Below are positions 44,686 to 52,663 of a stretch of 64,000 nt of DNA, piece after piece. A program made the position numbers and the translations under genes. The notes beneath the pieces were generated by a model that saw only the letters and a program-made list of their open reading frames with translations, searched no databases and was not told the DNA's origin. The stretch is from Silvibacterium dinghuense (GTDB lineage Bacteria; Acidobacteriota; Terriglobia; Terriglobales; Acidobacteriaceae), in assembly GCF_004123295.1 (NCBI RefSeq), contig NZ_SDMK01000002.1:576783-640782 (forward strand), given 5' to 3'. Within the stretch, counting starts at the first letter, position 1. Each line of letters begins with the position of its first letter.

Positions 44686-46377
44686 CTATCCGTTCGTACT
44701 CTCGTTGTAGCCAGTGATCGCGCTATAAAGCTCGTTCACCTCATCCAGCTCTTCCGGAATCTCTTCCAGCGTGTAGTTGGCCTCGTTGAGCTCCGTGGTC
44801 AGGCTCGACTGCTGGGCTGTAATGTAGGCCTCTTCATTGCTGATGTTTGTCTCCAGCTCCGATTCGGTAGAGGAGTTATTCGAGATAGCCAGGCTGAGCA
44901 CGCCGGTGGTACTCGAGGTTCCCAAGTTGTCGAGCACCGTCGTCAGGTTGCCGCCAAAGCTGGTATAGGTGCCGCTAGGCTCGAGGAAGTTGATGACATC
45001 CGCATAATTGCTATTCAGGACCGACTCCAGCGTGCTGGTGTTGAGACTGAGCGTGCCGTCATCGTTGGCCGTGATGCCAAGCTGAACCAGCGAAGTGATC
45101 GCATTGCTCTGCGATGAGGAGAAGGTCACCGTATCGCCAGTGGTTGTGTCCGTCAGGCTGCTGGAATTGACCGTGATCGCTCCGGCCGTGCCCGAGGTCG
45201 CATTCACCAAGCTCAACACCGCCGTGTCTCCGGAGGTGATGACCGTCGCCGTAACACCGAGATCGTCAGAGTTGATTGCCGAGGCGATACCGGAGAGCGT
45301 TTCACCCGAGGAGACCGTGATCGTCGTGGCTGTGCCCGAGCCGACCTGAATGCTGAGACTGCCGGAAAAAGTATCCGAGGTGCCGATGGAGTTAGTCGTA
45401 CCGACAGCGTTCGCCGCCTGCGTGAAGTTGAACGCATCGTCGAGGCTTTCCTGCAGCTCCGCAAGCACCGGGCTGCCATAGAGCGGCTCTGCATTGCCCG
45501 AAGAGTCGTCGCCTTCCTGTGCGTTGAGGTCCGAGACGACCGTGTTATACGCAGAGACAAAGGTGGAGATCGCCGACTCGACCGTGCTGTCATCGTTGGT
45601 GATCTCGACCTGCACCGTCGTACCGGAATCGGCGCCGAGCAACTGAAAGGTTACTCCCGTGATCGCGTCGGTGACGGTGTTCGAAGAAGAGGTCTCGGAG
45701 ACGCCGTTGACGGTGAACTCGGCGTCCTGGCCCGGCTGGCCCTGGGTAAAGCTGACCGAGTTGCCGTCGGCGTCGGTCAGGGTGCTGGTCAGGGTGAGGT
45801 CGCCGGCAGTGCCCGAGGTGCTGCTCGAGAGCACCAGCTCTTGGTCGCCGGAGGAGGTGGTGGCGACGCTGGCCGTCACCCCGTAGTCGCCGTCGTTGAT
45901 GGCTGTGACCAGGGTCGAGAGGGTGTCGTTGGAGGAATCGATGGTGATGGTCTGGGCACTGCCGCTGCCAACGGCGATGCTCAGCGTAGTGCCGGTGGTG
46001 AGAGTGTCCGAGGAGCTGAGCGCGGTCGAGTAGTAGCTCGAGGTCTGGGCCAGCTGGCTGACCACCACCGAGTAGGTGCCGGCCTGCGCCGTGTCGTCGG
46101 CCGCGGTCAGTTCGAGGATCGAGGTATCCGAGCTCGAGCCATCCATGCTCGCCAGCGCCCCGTCAAAATCGGTCAGACTCGCGAGCGCCGTCGACAATGT
46201 GCTCAGATCCGATCCGATCGAGGTCAAGGCTGTGTCCTGCGATTCGAGCGATGTGAGTTGCGTCTCCCAGGGATCTTCGACAGTACGCAGGTTCGCCACA
46301 ATCTGGCTGACCGTGCTGGTCACGTCAAAGCCCTGCCCGCTGGTGGGTGATCCGAAGGAAATGCCGACCGAACTCAT
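44686..46377 (-). CDS. fliD: Flagellar hook-associated protein 2 (filament cap)
   Basis: 563 residues. The N-terminal FliD domain (ISFGSPTSGQGFDVTSTVSQIV; WETQLTSLESQDTALTSIGSDL) and the C-terminal domain (NAITSLVQLGITANDDGTLSL; ETNISNEEAYITAQQSSL) are typical of the cap that guides flagellin assembly. The centre is very rich in Ser/Thr/Asp repeats of the flagellin-hook IN type (SGTAGDLTLTST). A sigma-28-like promoter lies about 20-47 nt upstream (46397-46424). Confidence 0.94.
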   Translation of the reverse strand: MSSVGISFGSPTSGQGFDVTSTVSQIVANLRTVEDPWETQLTSLESQDTALTSIGSDLSTLSTALASLTDFDGALASMDGSSSDTSILELTAADDTAQAGTYSVVVSQLAQTSSYYSTALSSSDTLTTGTTLSIAVGSGSAQTITIDSSNDTLSTLVTAINDGDYGVTASVATTSSGDQELVLSSSTSGTAGDLTLTSTLTDADGNSVSFTQGQPGQDAEFTVNGVSETSSSNTVTDAITGVTFQLLGADSGTTVQVEITNDDSTVESAISTFVSAYNTVVSDLNAQEGDDSSGNAEPLYGSPVLAELQESLDDAFNFTQAANAVGTTNSIGTSDTFSGSLSIQVGSGTATTITVSSGETLSGIASAINSDDLGVTATVITSGDTAVLSLVNATSGTAGAITVNSSSLTDTTTGDTVTFSSSQSNAITSLVQLGITANDDGTLSLNTSTLESVLNSNYADVINFLEPSGTYTSFGGNLTTVLDNLGTSSTTGVLSLAISNNSSTESELETNISNEEAYITAQQSSLTTELNEANYTLEEIPEELDEVNELYSAITGYNESTNG

Positions 46378-46396
46378 AGAACCTCTCTCAGCGCCT

Positions 46397-46424
46397 CTAT
46401 CGTCAGAAACGGTGCTCGACTTGA
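46397..46424 (-). promoter_or_regulatory. Sigma-28-like promoter of fliD
   Basis: On the minus strand CAAGTCGA (46423-46416), an 11-nt spacer and GACGATAG (46404-46397), compared with the FliA consensus TAAAGTTT-N11-GCCGATAA. The match is moderate. Confidence 0.5.
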
Positions 46425-46486
46425 TCCCCTTTCCTGCACGAGGCGTACCGGAGATCCGGAATGTGCTGAAAATTGTCTAAGAAAGG

Positions 46487-46518
46487 CCGGGGCCGCAGGC
46501 ATCTGCCTGCGGCCCCGG
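46487..46518 (-). terminator. Intrinsic terminator of fliC
   Basis: A perfect stem, CCGGGGCCGCAGGCA paired with TGCCTGCGGCCCCGG. It lies 14 nt past the fliC stop and is followed by TTTCTT on the minus strand. Confidence 0.8.
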
Positions 46519-46531
46519 GTTGCGTGCGGCA

Positions 46532-47455
46532 TTACTGCAGCAGCTTGGTGACCAGCTGCTCGGTGCTGTTGGCCTGGGCCAGAGCACTGATGCCCGTCTG
46601 GTCGAGAACCTCGTATTTGGAGAGGTTCGAGGTAGCCGAGGCATAGTCGGTCGCTGTGATCGAGTTCTCCGCCGAGGTCACGTTTACCTGCTCCGTGCTC
46701 TCGACGTCGCTCACCGCGTTCAGCGCGTTGATCTGCGCGCCGGTGTAGCCGCGCTCGGCAGCCACGTCCTGTACTGCGGCGTAGACGTCGTTGAGCGCCG
46801 TTTCGGCATCGGACTGATCGGTCAGATCGGTCGTCGCAAGGTCCTCGTAGTCCGTCCCTGCGGTCGCAGCCGGAGTATAAGTCAGCGTCGAAGTTGCCGT
46901 GCCCGCACCCGAGGTATAAGTCAGGCCGGCGGAGCCGGTTGCATCGCCTACTTCGTCGCTGGCCAGCGTCGAGAGCGTCAGAGCATCGCTGAAGCCGCCG
47001 CCGGTTGTGCCGTCACCGGTGAAGATGGTGAAGGTGCCGCCGAAGACGGTTTGCCCGTTATAGGTGGTGGTGCTGCCGATGTTGCTGATTTCGTCGAGGA
47101 TCGACTGGTATTCGGAGTTGGCGGCCGAGTCCTGCGCGGTGTTCAGCGTGCCGTTCGCCGCCTCGGTGGCCAGCGTGACTGCGCGGTTGAGCAGGCTGGT
47201 CACCTGCGAGAGCGCGCCGTCAGCGACCTGCAGGAGGCCCACGCCTTCACTCGCATTGGTGGAAGACTGCGTCAGAGCCGCCGAGTTGGCCGAGAGACCG
47301 TCGGCCAGCGAAAGGCCGGCCGCGTCGTCGGCGCCGGAGTTGATGCGCGAACCCGAGGAGAGCTGCGTGAGGACCGTCTGCAGGCTCGAGTCGGTCGAGT
47401 TCAGGTTGTTCTCTGCGTACATCGCGGAAATGTTGTTCAGGACACCCAAGGACAT
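46532..47455 (-). CDS. fliC: Flagellin
   Basis: A 307-residue filament subunit. The conserved N-terminal D0/D1 (VLNNISAMYAENNLNSTDSSL; LSSGSRINSGADDAAGLSLADGL) and C-terminal D1/D0 (INALNAVSDVESTEQVNVTSAENSI; ANSTEQLVTKLLQ) flank a short variable centre of about 100 residues rich in Thr/Ala. AAGGAG precedes the ATG and a sigma-28 promoter lies at 47583-47609. Confidence 0.96.
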   Translation of the reverse strand: MSLGVLNNISAMYAENNLNSTDSSLQTVLTQLSSGSRINSGADDAAGLSLADGLSANSAALTQSSTNASEGVGLLQVADGALSQVTSLLNRAVTLATEAANGTLNTAQDSAANSEYQSILDEISNIGSTTTYNGQTVFGGTFTIFTGDGTTGGGFSDALTLSTLASDEVGDATGSAGLTYTSGAGTATSTLTYTPAATAGTDYEDLATTDLTDQSDAETALNDVYAAVQDVAAERGYTGAQINALNAVSDVESTEQVNVTSAENSITATDYASATSNLSKYEVLDQTGISALAQANSTEQLVTKLLQ

Positions 47456-47582
47456 GGGGATCGCTCCTTTATGGATCGGTAGAAACCGTGCGTTCGATGG
47501 GTTCCTGCTCGTGGCGTTTCCCGGTTCGTCGCGCGGTGCGCCGGCCGGTCCGCCTTAGGGAGGAACCATGGACCCAATGCCT

Positions 47583-47609
47583 GTATCGGCGTGGGTTGGA
47601 GCGCCTTTA
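47583..47609 (-). promoter_or_regulatory. Sigma-28 promoter of fliC
   Basis: On the minus strand TAAAGGCG (47609-47602), an 11-nt spacer and GCCGATAC (47590-47583); consensus TAAAGTTT-N11-GCCGATAA. The predicted leader is about 120 nt. Confidence 0.75.
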
Positions 47610-47664
47610 TGCTTCCCTTCTGCTTTGGCACGCTACGTGCACACAGGGCCGCCGTCATGTTTCG

Positions 47665-47691
47665 TCATTCTTTTCTCCTCACCGCCGATAA
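47665..47691 (+). promoter_or_regulatory. Sigma-28 promoter of flbD-motA-motB
   Basis: A perfect GCCGATAA (47684-47691) with TCATTCTT 11 nt upstream as a weak -35. The predicted start is just before GGGAGG (47699-47704), the ribosome binding site of flbD. It faces away from the fliC promoter 55 nt away. Confidence 0.65.
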
Positions 47692-47710
47692 CCAGCATGG
47701 GAGGCATACG

Positions 47711-48013
47711 GTGATCGCCCTGACACGCCTGAACGGAAGCCGCTTTATCCTCAACAGCGACCTCATCCAGACCATCGAATCCTCTCCGGACACCACCGTC
47801 ACGCTGATGCACGGGGAGAAGCTGCTGGTCCGTGAAAGCGCCGAAGAGGTGCGGGAGCTGGCCATGACTTCGCGCGCGCACCTGATTGTCGAGGCTGCGC
47901 GGCAATGCCCGAACGGACTGGTGATGATCTCCGGAGCGGCCTGGCGCAGCGCTATCGAGAGCCACCTGAACGCGGGCCTGCATACGGGCCTGGACCCGGA
48001 ACATCGCTCGTAA
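47711..48013 (+). CDS. flbD: FlbD/SwrD-family flagellar protein
   Basis: About 100 residues. VIALTRLNGSRFILNSDLIQ and ESSPDTTVTLMHGEKLLVRE are the FlbD/SwrD domain, which is 60-70 residues and found in flagellar operons; SwrD supports stator power in Bacillus. A C-terminal extension of about 40 residues is present. GTG 47711 is fixed by GGGAGG 6 nt upstream; frames further upstream cross the promoter. It is followed 24 nt later by motA. Confidence 0.9.
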   Translation: MIALTRLNGSRFILNSDLIQTIESSPDTTVTLMHGEKLLVRESAEEVRELAMTSRAHLIVEAARQCPNGLVMISGAAWRSAIESHLNAGLHTGLDPEHRS

Positions 48014-48037
48014 CCGCCGCGGAGAGATTGCCGAACT

Positions 48038-48829
48038 ATGGATATCAGCAGCTTTCTCGGGATTCTTCTGGCCGTGGCCGGCATCCTGCTCGGCCTGCTC
48101 ATCGAGGGTGGCCACATCGGCCAGGTCCTTCAGCCCACAGCGGCCATGATCGTACTTGGCGGCACGGCCGGCGCCGTCATGCTGCAGTTCCCTCTCACCA
48201 CGGTGGCTTCCTCCTTTACCCGCGTGGCGCGCATTTTTCTGGTCCCTCGCTCGAACGGCGAAGCGGTGCTCAAACAGCTCGTCGGCTTCGCCCACAAGGC
48301 GCGGCGCAACGGCATTGTCTCGCTCGACAACGAGCTCGGCAGCATCCAGGACCCGTTTCTGAAGCAGGCTCTCATGCTGGCCGTCGACGGCACCGAGCCA
48401 TCCGAGCTGCGCGCCATCATGGAGCTGCGCATCCACATGCAGCTGGAGCGGGACGACAAGATCCCGGCGCTTTATGAAGCGGCCGGCGGCTTTTCGCCAA
48501 CCATCGGCATCATCGGCGCGGTGCTAGGCCTCATCCAGGTGATGCAGCACCTGGACCATATTGAGGAGGTGGGCAAAGGCATCGCAGTGGCCTTCGTTGC
48601 CACCATCTATGGTGTCGGTCTGGCCAATATCTTGCTGCTGCCTGCCGCCGGAAAACTTCGCCAGCGCATTAAAGAAGAGCAATCGGCGATGGAGATGACC
48701 CTCGAAGGCGTTATCTCCATCCTCGAAGGCATGAACCCCAACATGATGGAAATCAAGCTGAGCGCCTTCCTGGGAGGAACGCATGCGGCCCCGGGCAAAC
48801 CGACAAAAGTGACACGGGGCGCCGCATGA
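48038..48829 (+). CDS. motA: Flagellar motor stator protein MotA
   Basis: A 263-residue membrane protein with four helices: LGILLAVAGILLGLLIEGG, LQPTAAMIVLGGTAGAVML, then after a charged cytoplasmic loop (RIHMQLERDDKIPALYEAAGG) the pair FSPTIGIIGAVLGLIQVM and GIAVAFVATIYGVGLANILLL. The Pro residues of the channel (PTIG; LPAAG) are in place. It forms the proton-driven stator with MotB; the two genes overlap by 4 nt (ATGA). Confidence 0.96.
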   Translation: MDISSFLGILLAVAGILLGLLIEGGHIGQVLQPTAAMIVLGGTAGAVMLQFPLTTVASSFTRVARIFLVPRSNGEAVLKQLVGFAHKARRNGIVSLDNELGSIQDPFLKQALMLAVDGTEPSELRAIMELRIHMQLERDDKIPALYEAAGGFSPTIGIIGAVLGLIQVMQHLDHIEEVGKGIAVAFVATIYGVGLANILLLPAAGKLRQRIKEEQSAMEMTLEGVISILEGMNPNMMEIKLSAFLGGTHAAPGKPTKVTRGAA

Positions 48830-49680
48830 GACGCAGGGAACGCCGCAAGGGGCATGTGAACCATGAACGCTGGCTGGTCTCCTATGCTGATTTCATTACC
48901 CTGATGTTTGCCTTTTTCGTGGTGCTCTACGCGAGCTCGCAGGCCGATAAGCGGAAACAGGCCGAGGTCTCGCAATCCATCAACGAAGCCTTCCGTGCCC
49001 TCGGTCTCTTCAAGAATGCTTCCGTCGTCAGCAGCAAACAGGCGCTCTCTGCGGCCAAGGATGACGCCGTCTCCCCGGTCAATGTGGTCCTGGGAGAAGA
49101 TCTGAATGCGCCCGAAGATGTGAAGCGCGATCTCGAGCGTATCCAGCATCAGCTCGAAGGCCGTCTCTCCGACCAGATCGCCCATCATGTCGTCGCGCTC
49201 AAGCTCGGCCGCGACGGGCTGGTCATCTCCCTGCGCGAGGCCGGCTTTTTTCAGAGCGGCTCCGCTACGCCGAACCCCGGCTCCATCGGGAGTCTCGACC
49301 AGATTGGCGAGACGCTCTCCAGCGTTCCGTACGACATCCGCATCGAAGGCCACACCGATAACATTCCCATTCACACCGGCCAGTTCGCCTCCAACTGGGA
49401 GCTCTCCACCACCCGGGCCACGGCCATGGCCGAGCTTTTCATCGACCGCTACCACATGGTGCCGGGGCGGCTTTCCGCCTCGGGTTATGCGGAATTTCAC
49501 CCCGTAGCCTCGAACGATACGGAAGACGGACGCTCGCAGAATCGGCGCGTGGATGTCATCGTCCTGTCCAGAATCAGCATTCCGAATGCGCCGGGACAGG
49601 CTCCACCCGGCTCCGCGGCTGCGGCATTGGCTCCGCCGGACAGCGCGGCAGGCGCACAGCCCGCCGCGAAACCCAAATAG
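48826..49680 (+). CDS. motB: Flagellar motor stator protein MotB
   Basis: 284 residues. A basic N-terminus (RRRERRKGHVNHERW) precedes the single helix WLVSYADFITLMFAFFVVLY, in which the Asp of YAD is the proton-carrying residue. A periplasmic OmpA-type peptidoglycan-binding domain follows (VPYDIRIEGHTDNIPIHTG; NWELSTTRATAMAELFID; ASNDTEDGRSQNRRVDVIVL). An Ala/Pro-rich tail ends the protein. It anchors the stator to the cell wall. The start overlaps the motA stop. Confidence 0.97.
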   Translation: MRRRERRKGHVNHERWLVSYADFITLMFAFFVVLYASSQADKRKQAEVSQSINEAFRALGLFKNASVVSSKQALSAAKDDAVSPVNVVLGEDLNAPEDVKRDLERIQHQLEGRLSDQIAHHVVALKLGRDGLVISLREAGFFQSGSATPNPGSIGSLDQIGETLSSVPYDIRIEGHTDNIPIHTGQFASNWELSTTRATAMAELFIDRYHMVPGRLSASGYAEFHPVASNDTEDGRSQNRRVDVIVLSRISIPNAPGQAPPGSAAAALAPPDSAAGAQPAAKPK

Positions 49681-49744
49681 CTCCAGCCATTTCTAACTTG
49701 CGTCCTGAGCGACAGAGAGATTCAAAGCCATGCGGGATCGGCAT

Positions 49745-49864
49745 CGTCGCTTCCCACCCAAGCTTCGCTTAGGTGGGAGCACCCTTCTTCTGCTGCTCCA
49801 GACATCCCATAATGCGACCGGCGGGAGCAAGGGCCGCATGCAAAAGGCGCACGGCCAGTTCCCT
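49745..49864 (+). repeat. Composite dispersed repeat upstream of the 49888 gene
   Basis: A hairpin CCCACCCAAGC / GCTTAGGTGGG (about 49755-49778), then the GCGACCggcGGGAGC core at 49814 and the end GCACGGCCAGTTCCC at 49864. The module order matches the copies before uvrA and lysA. The downstream -10 box starts 12 nt later. Confidence 0.7.
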
Positions 49865-49875
49865 GTGCGCAGAAG

Positions 49876-49881
49876 TAGAAT
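49876..49881 (+). promoter_or_regulatory. -10 box for a leaderless TPR-gene transcript
   Basis: TAGAAT followed by GAGCTC (6 nt) and ATG 49888. Confidence 0.45.
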
Positions 49882-49887
49882 GAGCTC

Positions 49888-50286
49888 ATGCCACCGGAGC
49901 ACGCCGCTGAAGCTGGGAACGACGCTCTGAACCATTACGACCGGGCGCTCGATGCGCTCGCCGAGGGTCATGTCCCCGCGGCGATTGCGTCCTTCCGCGC
50001 TTCCCTGGCAGCCAATCCCGCGTTTTCCGATGCCCGCCATGGCCTGATCCACGCACTGCGCGATGCAGGCAAACTCGACGAAGCGATTGCCGAAACCCAG
50101 GCTCTGATCGTCGACCATCCCGACGATCCCCTTGGCTATACCAGCCTGTCCATTCTGCTTCAGCAACAGAACCGCATCGAGGAGGCCGAGGCGGCGGCGC
50201 TCAAGGCCAAACTCGCAGGCTGGAAAGAGCAACTGCGGCAGGAGTCTGCGCTTCCTGCCTCGTTCGGCCAGCAGAACCAGTCATGA
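49888..50286 (+). CDS. Small TPR-repeat protein
   Basis: 132 residues with two or three tetratricopeptide units (ALNHYDRALDALAEGHVPAAIASF; DARHGLIHALRDAGKLDEAIAE; LSILLQQQNRIEEAEAAALKAK). There is no signal peptide, so it is cytoplasmic. The ATG lies 6 nt after TAGAAT. Its stop overlaps the start of the DNA glycosylase gene (ATGA), indicating coupled translation and possibly partnership. Confidence 0.85.
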   Translation: MPPEHAAEAGNDALNHYDRALDALAEGHVPAAIASFRASLAANPAFSDARHGLIHALRDAGKLDEAIAETQALIVDHPDDPLGYTSLSILLQQQNRIEEAEAAALKAKLAGWKEQLRQESALPASFGQQNQS

Positions 50287-51056
50287 CCTCGCGCCCTGCG
50301 CAGCGTTCCTCACGAGAATCCGCCGCGGTCTCGGCAGATCACGCTCGCCGTCTGCGCGCACTCTATCGCCATCTGGCGAAGCATTTTGGGCCGCTCGGGT
50401 GGTGGCCCGCGGAAAGCGCCTTCGAAGTGATCATCGGCGCCTATCTCACGCAAAACACGGCGTGGACTTCGGTCGAGCGCTCGATCGCCAACCTGCGCGC
50501 ATACAGCGCGCTGACTCTCGAAGGCGTGCGCAAGATGCCCGTTGAAACGCTGCTGCTGCTGATCCGCCCCTCCGGATACATGATCCGCAAGGCTGCTGCG
50601 CTCAAAGCCTTCGTCGCATGGCTCGATGCGCACTACGCAGGCTCGCTCGATGCCCTTGCCAGCGTTCCCATGGAGCAGGCCCGCCTAGAGCTGCTGGCGC
50701 TTCCCGGCGTCGGTCCCGAGACTGCCGACGCCATTCTGCTCTACGCCCTGCACCAGCCTGCCATGGTCGTCGATGAGTACCTGCGCCGTATTGTCACCCG
50801 CCACGGCCTGCTGCACGCAAAGCCGCGCCACGAGAAGATCCAATCGCTCGCCGTCGCGGCATTTCATGACGATGCTCCCAATTCGCTTGTGCGCCACTTC
50901 AATGAGTTTCATGCTGTCGTTGTCGAAGTCGGAAAGCGCTGGTGCCGTCCTGTTCCTCGCTGCGCAGATTGCCCGCTTGCCTTCGATCTCGCTCACATCG
51001 GCGGCAAACCCGTCGGCAACGCGCCTCCAGCCACGAAACCGAAGCCGATATCCTGA
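50283..51056 (+). CDS. Endonuclease III-like HhH-GPD DNA glycosylase (MagIII-like)
   Basis: 257 residues. The helix-hairpin-helix LLALPGVGPETADAILLYA and the catalytic Asp in VVDEYLRRIV mark the Nth superfamily. The Lys needed for lyase action in Nth (LPGVGRKTA) is replaced (GPETA), and only three of the four cluster cysteines are visible (WCRPVPRCADC, no fourth Cys five residues on). Both features resemble the 3-methyladenine glycosylase III branch, so a monofunctional alkylbase glycosylase is more likely than an AP lyase. It overlaps the TPR gene by 4 nt and is followed 8 nt later by rdgB. Confidence 0.85.
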   Translation: MTSRPAQRSSRESAAVSADHARRLRALYRHLAKHFGPLGWWPAESAFEVIIGAYLTQNTAWTSVERSIANLRAYSALTLEGVRKMPVETLLLLIRPSGYMIRKAAALKAFVAWLDAHYAGSLDALASVPMEQARLELLALPGVGPETADAILLYALHQPAMVVDEYLRRIVTRHGLLHAKPRHEKIQSLAVAAFHDDAPNSLVRHFNEFHAVVVEVGKRWCRPVPRCADCPLAFDLAHIGGKPVGNAPPATKPKPIS

Positions 51057-51064
51057 AGGTGGCC

Positions 51065-51685
51065 ATGCTGAATCTCTTCCTTGCCACTACCAATGCCGGT
51101 AAGCTGCGCGATTTCGCCGCCGCCGGGCTCGATAACGTCGTCCTTGAAGCTCTTCCAAACCTGAAAGAGCTTCCCGTTCCCGAAGAAAACGAAGACACCT
51201 TCGCCGGAAATGCCACGATCAAGGCCGTTGCCTACAGCCGCCATGCTCCAGGGCTGATCGTCCTTGCCGATGACTCCGGCCTTGAGGTCGATGCCCTCGA
51301 CGGCCAGCCTGGCGTGCGCTCCGCCCGCTATGCCGCCGATGCCGCGTTCTCCGTGACCGGCGTTGCGGATTCCGACGCTCTCAACAACCTGCTGCTGCTC
51401 GAGCGCCTTCACGGCATTCCCGAGGGCCGCCGCACCGGCCGCTATCGCTGCGTCCTCGCAGCCGCGCGCAACGGCGAACTTCTCCTCACCGCCGACGGCA
51501 CCGTCGAAGGGACGATCCTTGAAGCCCCGCGCGGTACCGGTGGCTTCGGATACGACCCCCTCTTCTTCGTCCCGGAATACAGCCAGACCATGGCCGAGCT
51601 CGATCCAGTCATCAAAATCGCCATCAACCACCGCGGCCGCGCCCTTGCGCAGCTGCTCAATGGGCCATTCCGCCTGGGGAGTTGA
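51065..51685 (+). CDS. rdgB: XTP/dITP diphosphatase (RdgB/Ham1)
   Basis: A 206-residue house-cleaning pyrophosphatase that removes deaminated purine nucleotides (dITP, XTP) from the pool. FLATTNAGKLRDFAA, ADDSGLEVDALDGQPGVRSARYA and GTGGFGYDPLFFVPE are the family motifs; SHRGRALAQL is present as NHRGRALAQL. ATG 51065 follows GAAGG by 5 nt. Its place after a DNA glycosylase groups two base-damage functions. Confidence 0.95.
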   Translation: MLNLFLATTNAGKLRDFAAAGLDNVVLEALPNLKELPVPEENEDTFAGNATIKAVAYSRHAPGLIVLADDSGLEVDALDGQPGVRSARYAADAAFSVTGVADSDALNNLLLLERLHGIPEGRRTGRYRCVLAAARNGELLLTADGTVEGTILEAPRGTGGFGYDPLFFVPEYSQTMAELDPVIKIAINHRGRALAQLLNGPFRLGS

Positions 51686-51731
51686 TATTCCTCCGCTGAA
51701 ACCCGGACCAATCCGGTCGCAGCCCGTTTTC

Positions 51732-51761
51732 TTGACGGGCCTTGTAAGAAGAACAAATAAT
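51732..51761 (+). promoter_or_regulatory. Candidate sigma-70 promoter of sdhCAB
   Basis: TTGACG (51732-51737) and AATAAT (51756-51761) with an 18-nt spacer, about 210 nt before sdhC. The rest of the 285-nt gap holds no gene that I can support. Confidence 0.5.
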
Positions 51762-51970
51762 GGGTGTTGATCCTTTCACAGATCAACTAGTTTTGCTGAT
51801 GCAGCCCTGCCATGGGTCCGTGTCAACATCCGCCGCGCGTTTCAGCCTCCGGAACTGCTTCCGGTTCCCTGTCGTTCGGCCGTCATGCGTCTTCGTGTTA
51901 ACCCTGGTTTCCGAGGACGAACATCCATCATGCGGATGATTCCGCCAGCCGGTACTCAAGGAGTGCGACT

Positions 51971-52663
51971 GTGAGTGCAGCAACCGCGGTGAACGTCGGC
52001 GAAGGCCGCGCGCCCAGCTTCTGGCAATCGACCAACGGCAAGAAGGCCGTCATGGCCGTCACCGGAGCGATCCTCTTCCTCTTCATCGTCGGCCACGTGG
52101 CCGGCAACCTGCAGATCTTCGAGGGCCGCGACAAGCTCAACGCCTACGGCCACTTCCTGCACAGCATCGGCGAGATCCTGTGGGTCGTGCGTGCGGTGCT
52201 GATCCTCAGCATCATCCTGCACATCGTCGCGACCATCCAGCTCGCGCTGCGCAACAAGGCCGCCCGCCCGGTCAGCTACTCCCGCAAGAAGGCGATCAAC
52301 TCCTCCTACGCCTCGCGGACGATGTACTGGAGCGGCCCCATCGTGCTGGCCTTCGTCATCTTCCACCTGCTGCAGTTCACCGCCGGCTACATCCATCCCG
52401 AGTCGCAGTTCATCGAGGGCGATGTCTATCACAACGTCGTCGCCGGCTTCCAGGTGTGGTGGGTTTCGGTCTGGTACATCTTCTCTGTCAGCCTTCTCGG
52501 ACTGCATCTGAGCCACGGCATCTCAAGCCTCTTCCAGTCGCTGGGTTTGCACCATCCGAAGCACACCGCTCTGCTCAAGAAGGCGGCGGTCGTCATCGCG
52601 CTGCTCATCACCCTTGGCTACATCTCCATTCCGATTAGCGTTCTGCTGGGGTTCGTAAAGTAA
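51971..52663 (+). CDS. sdhC: Succinate dehydrogenase cytochrome b558 subunit
   Basis: 230 residues with five membrane helices, the single-subunit di-haem type B anchor seen in Bacillus, Bacteroidetes and Acidobacteria. Candidate haem-ligand histidines lie in [42 protein letters not shown] and LGLHLSHGI. The GTG start is supported by AAGGAG 7 nt upstream (51958-51963). It is the first gene of sdhCAB; the stop overlaps the sdhA start by 1 nt. Confidence 0.95.
   Translation: MSAATAVNVGEGRAPSFWQSTNGKKAVMAVTGAILFLFIVGHVAGNLQIFEGRDKLNAYGHFLHSIGEILWVVRAVLILSIILHIVATIQLALRNKAARPVSYSRKKAINSSYASRTMYWSGPIVLAFVIFHLLQFTAGYIHPESQFIEGDVYHNVVAGFQVWWVSVWYIFSVSLLGLHLSHGISSLFQSLGLHHPKHTALLKKAAVVIALLITLGYISIPISVLLGFVK

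Noticed and set aside
45100..46200. Possible direct-repeat/CRISPR-like array in fliD
   Set aside because: The periodicity comes from Ser/Thr/Asp codons in the flagellin-hook repeats; there are no constant repeats with unique spacers. I found no CRISPR array in the window.
49693..50232. A 179-residue minus-strand open frame upstream of the TPR/glycosylase operon
   Set aside because: It crosses the dispersed repeat and the start of a plus-strand TPR gene; no motif or ribosome binding site.
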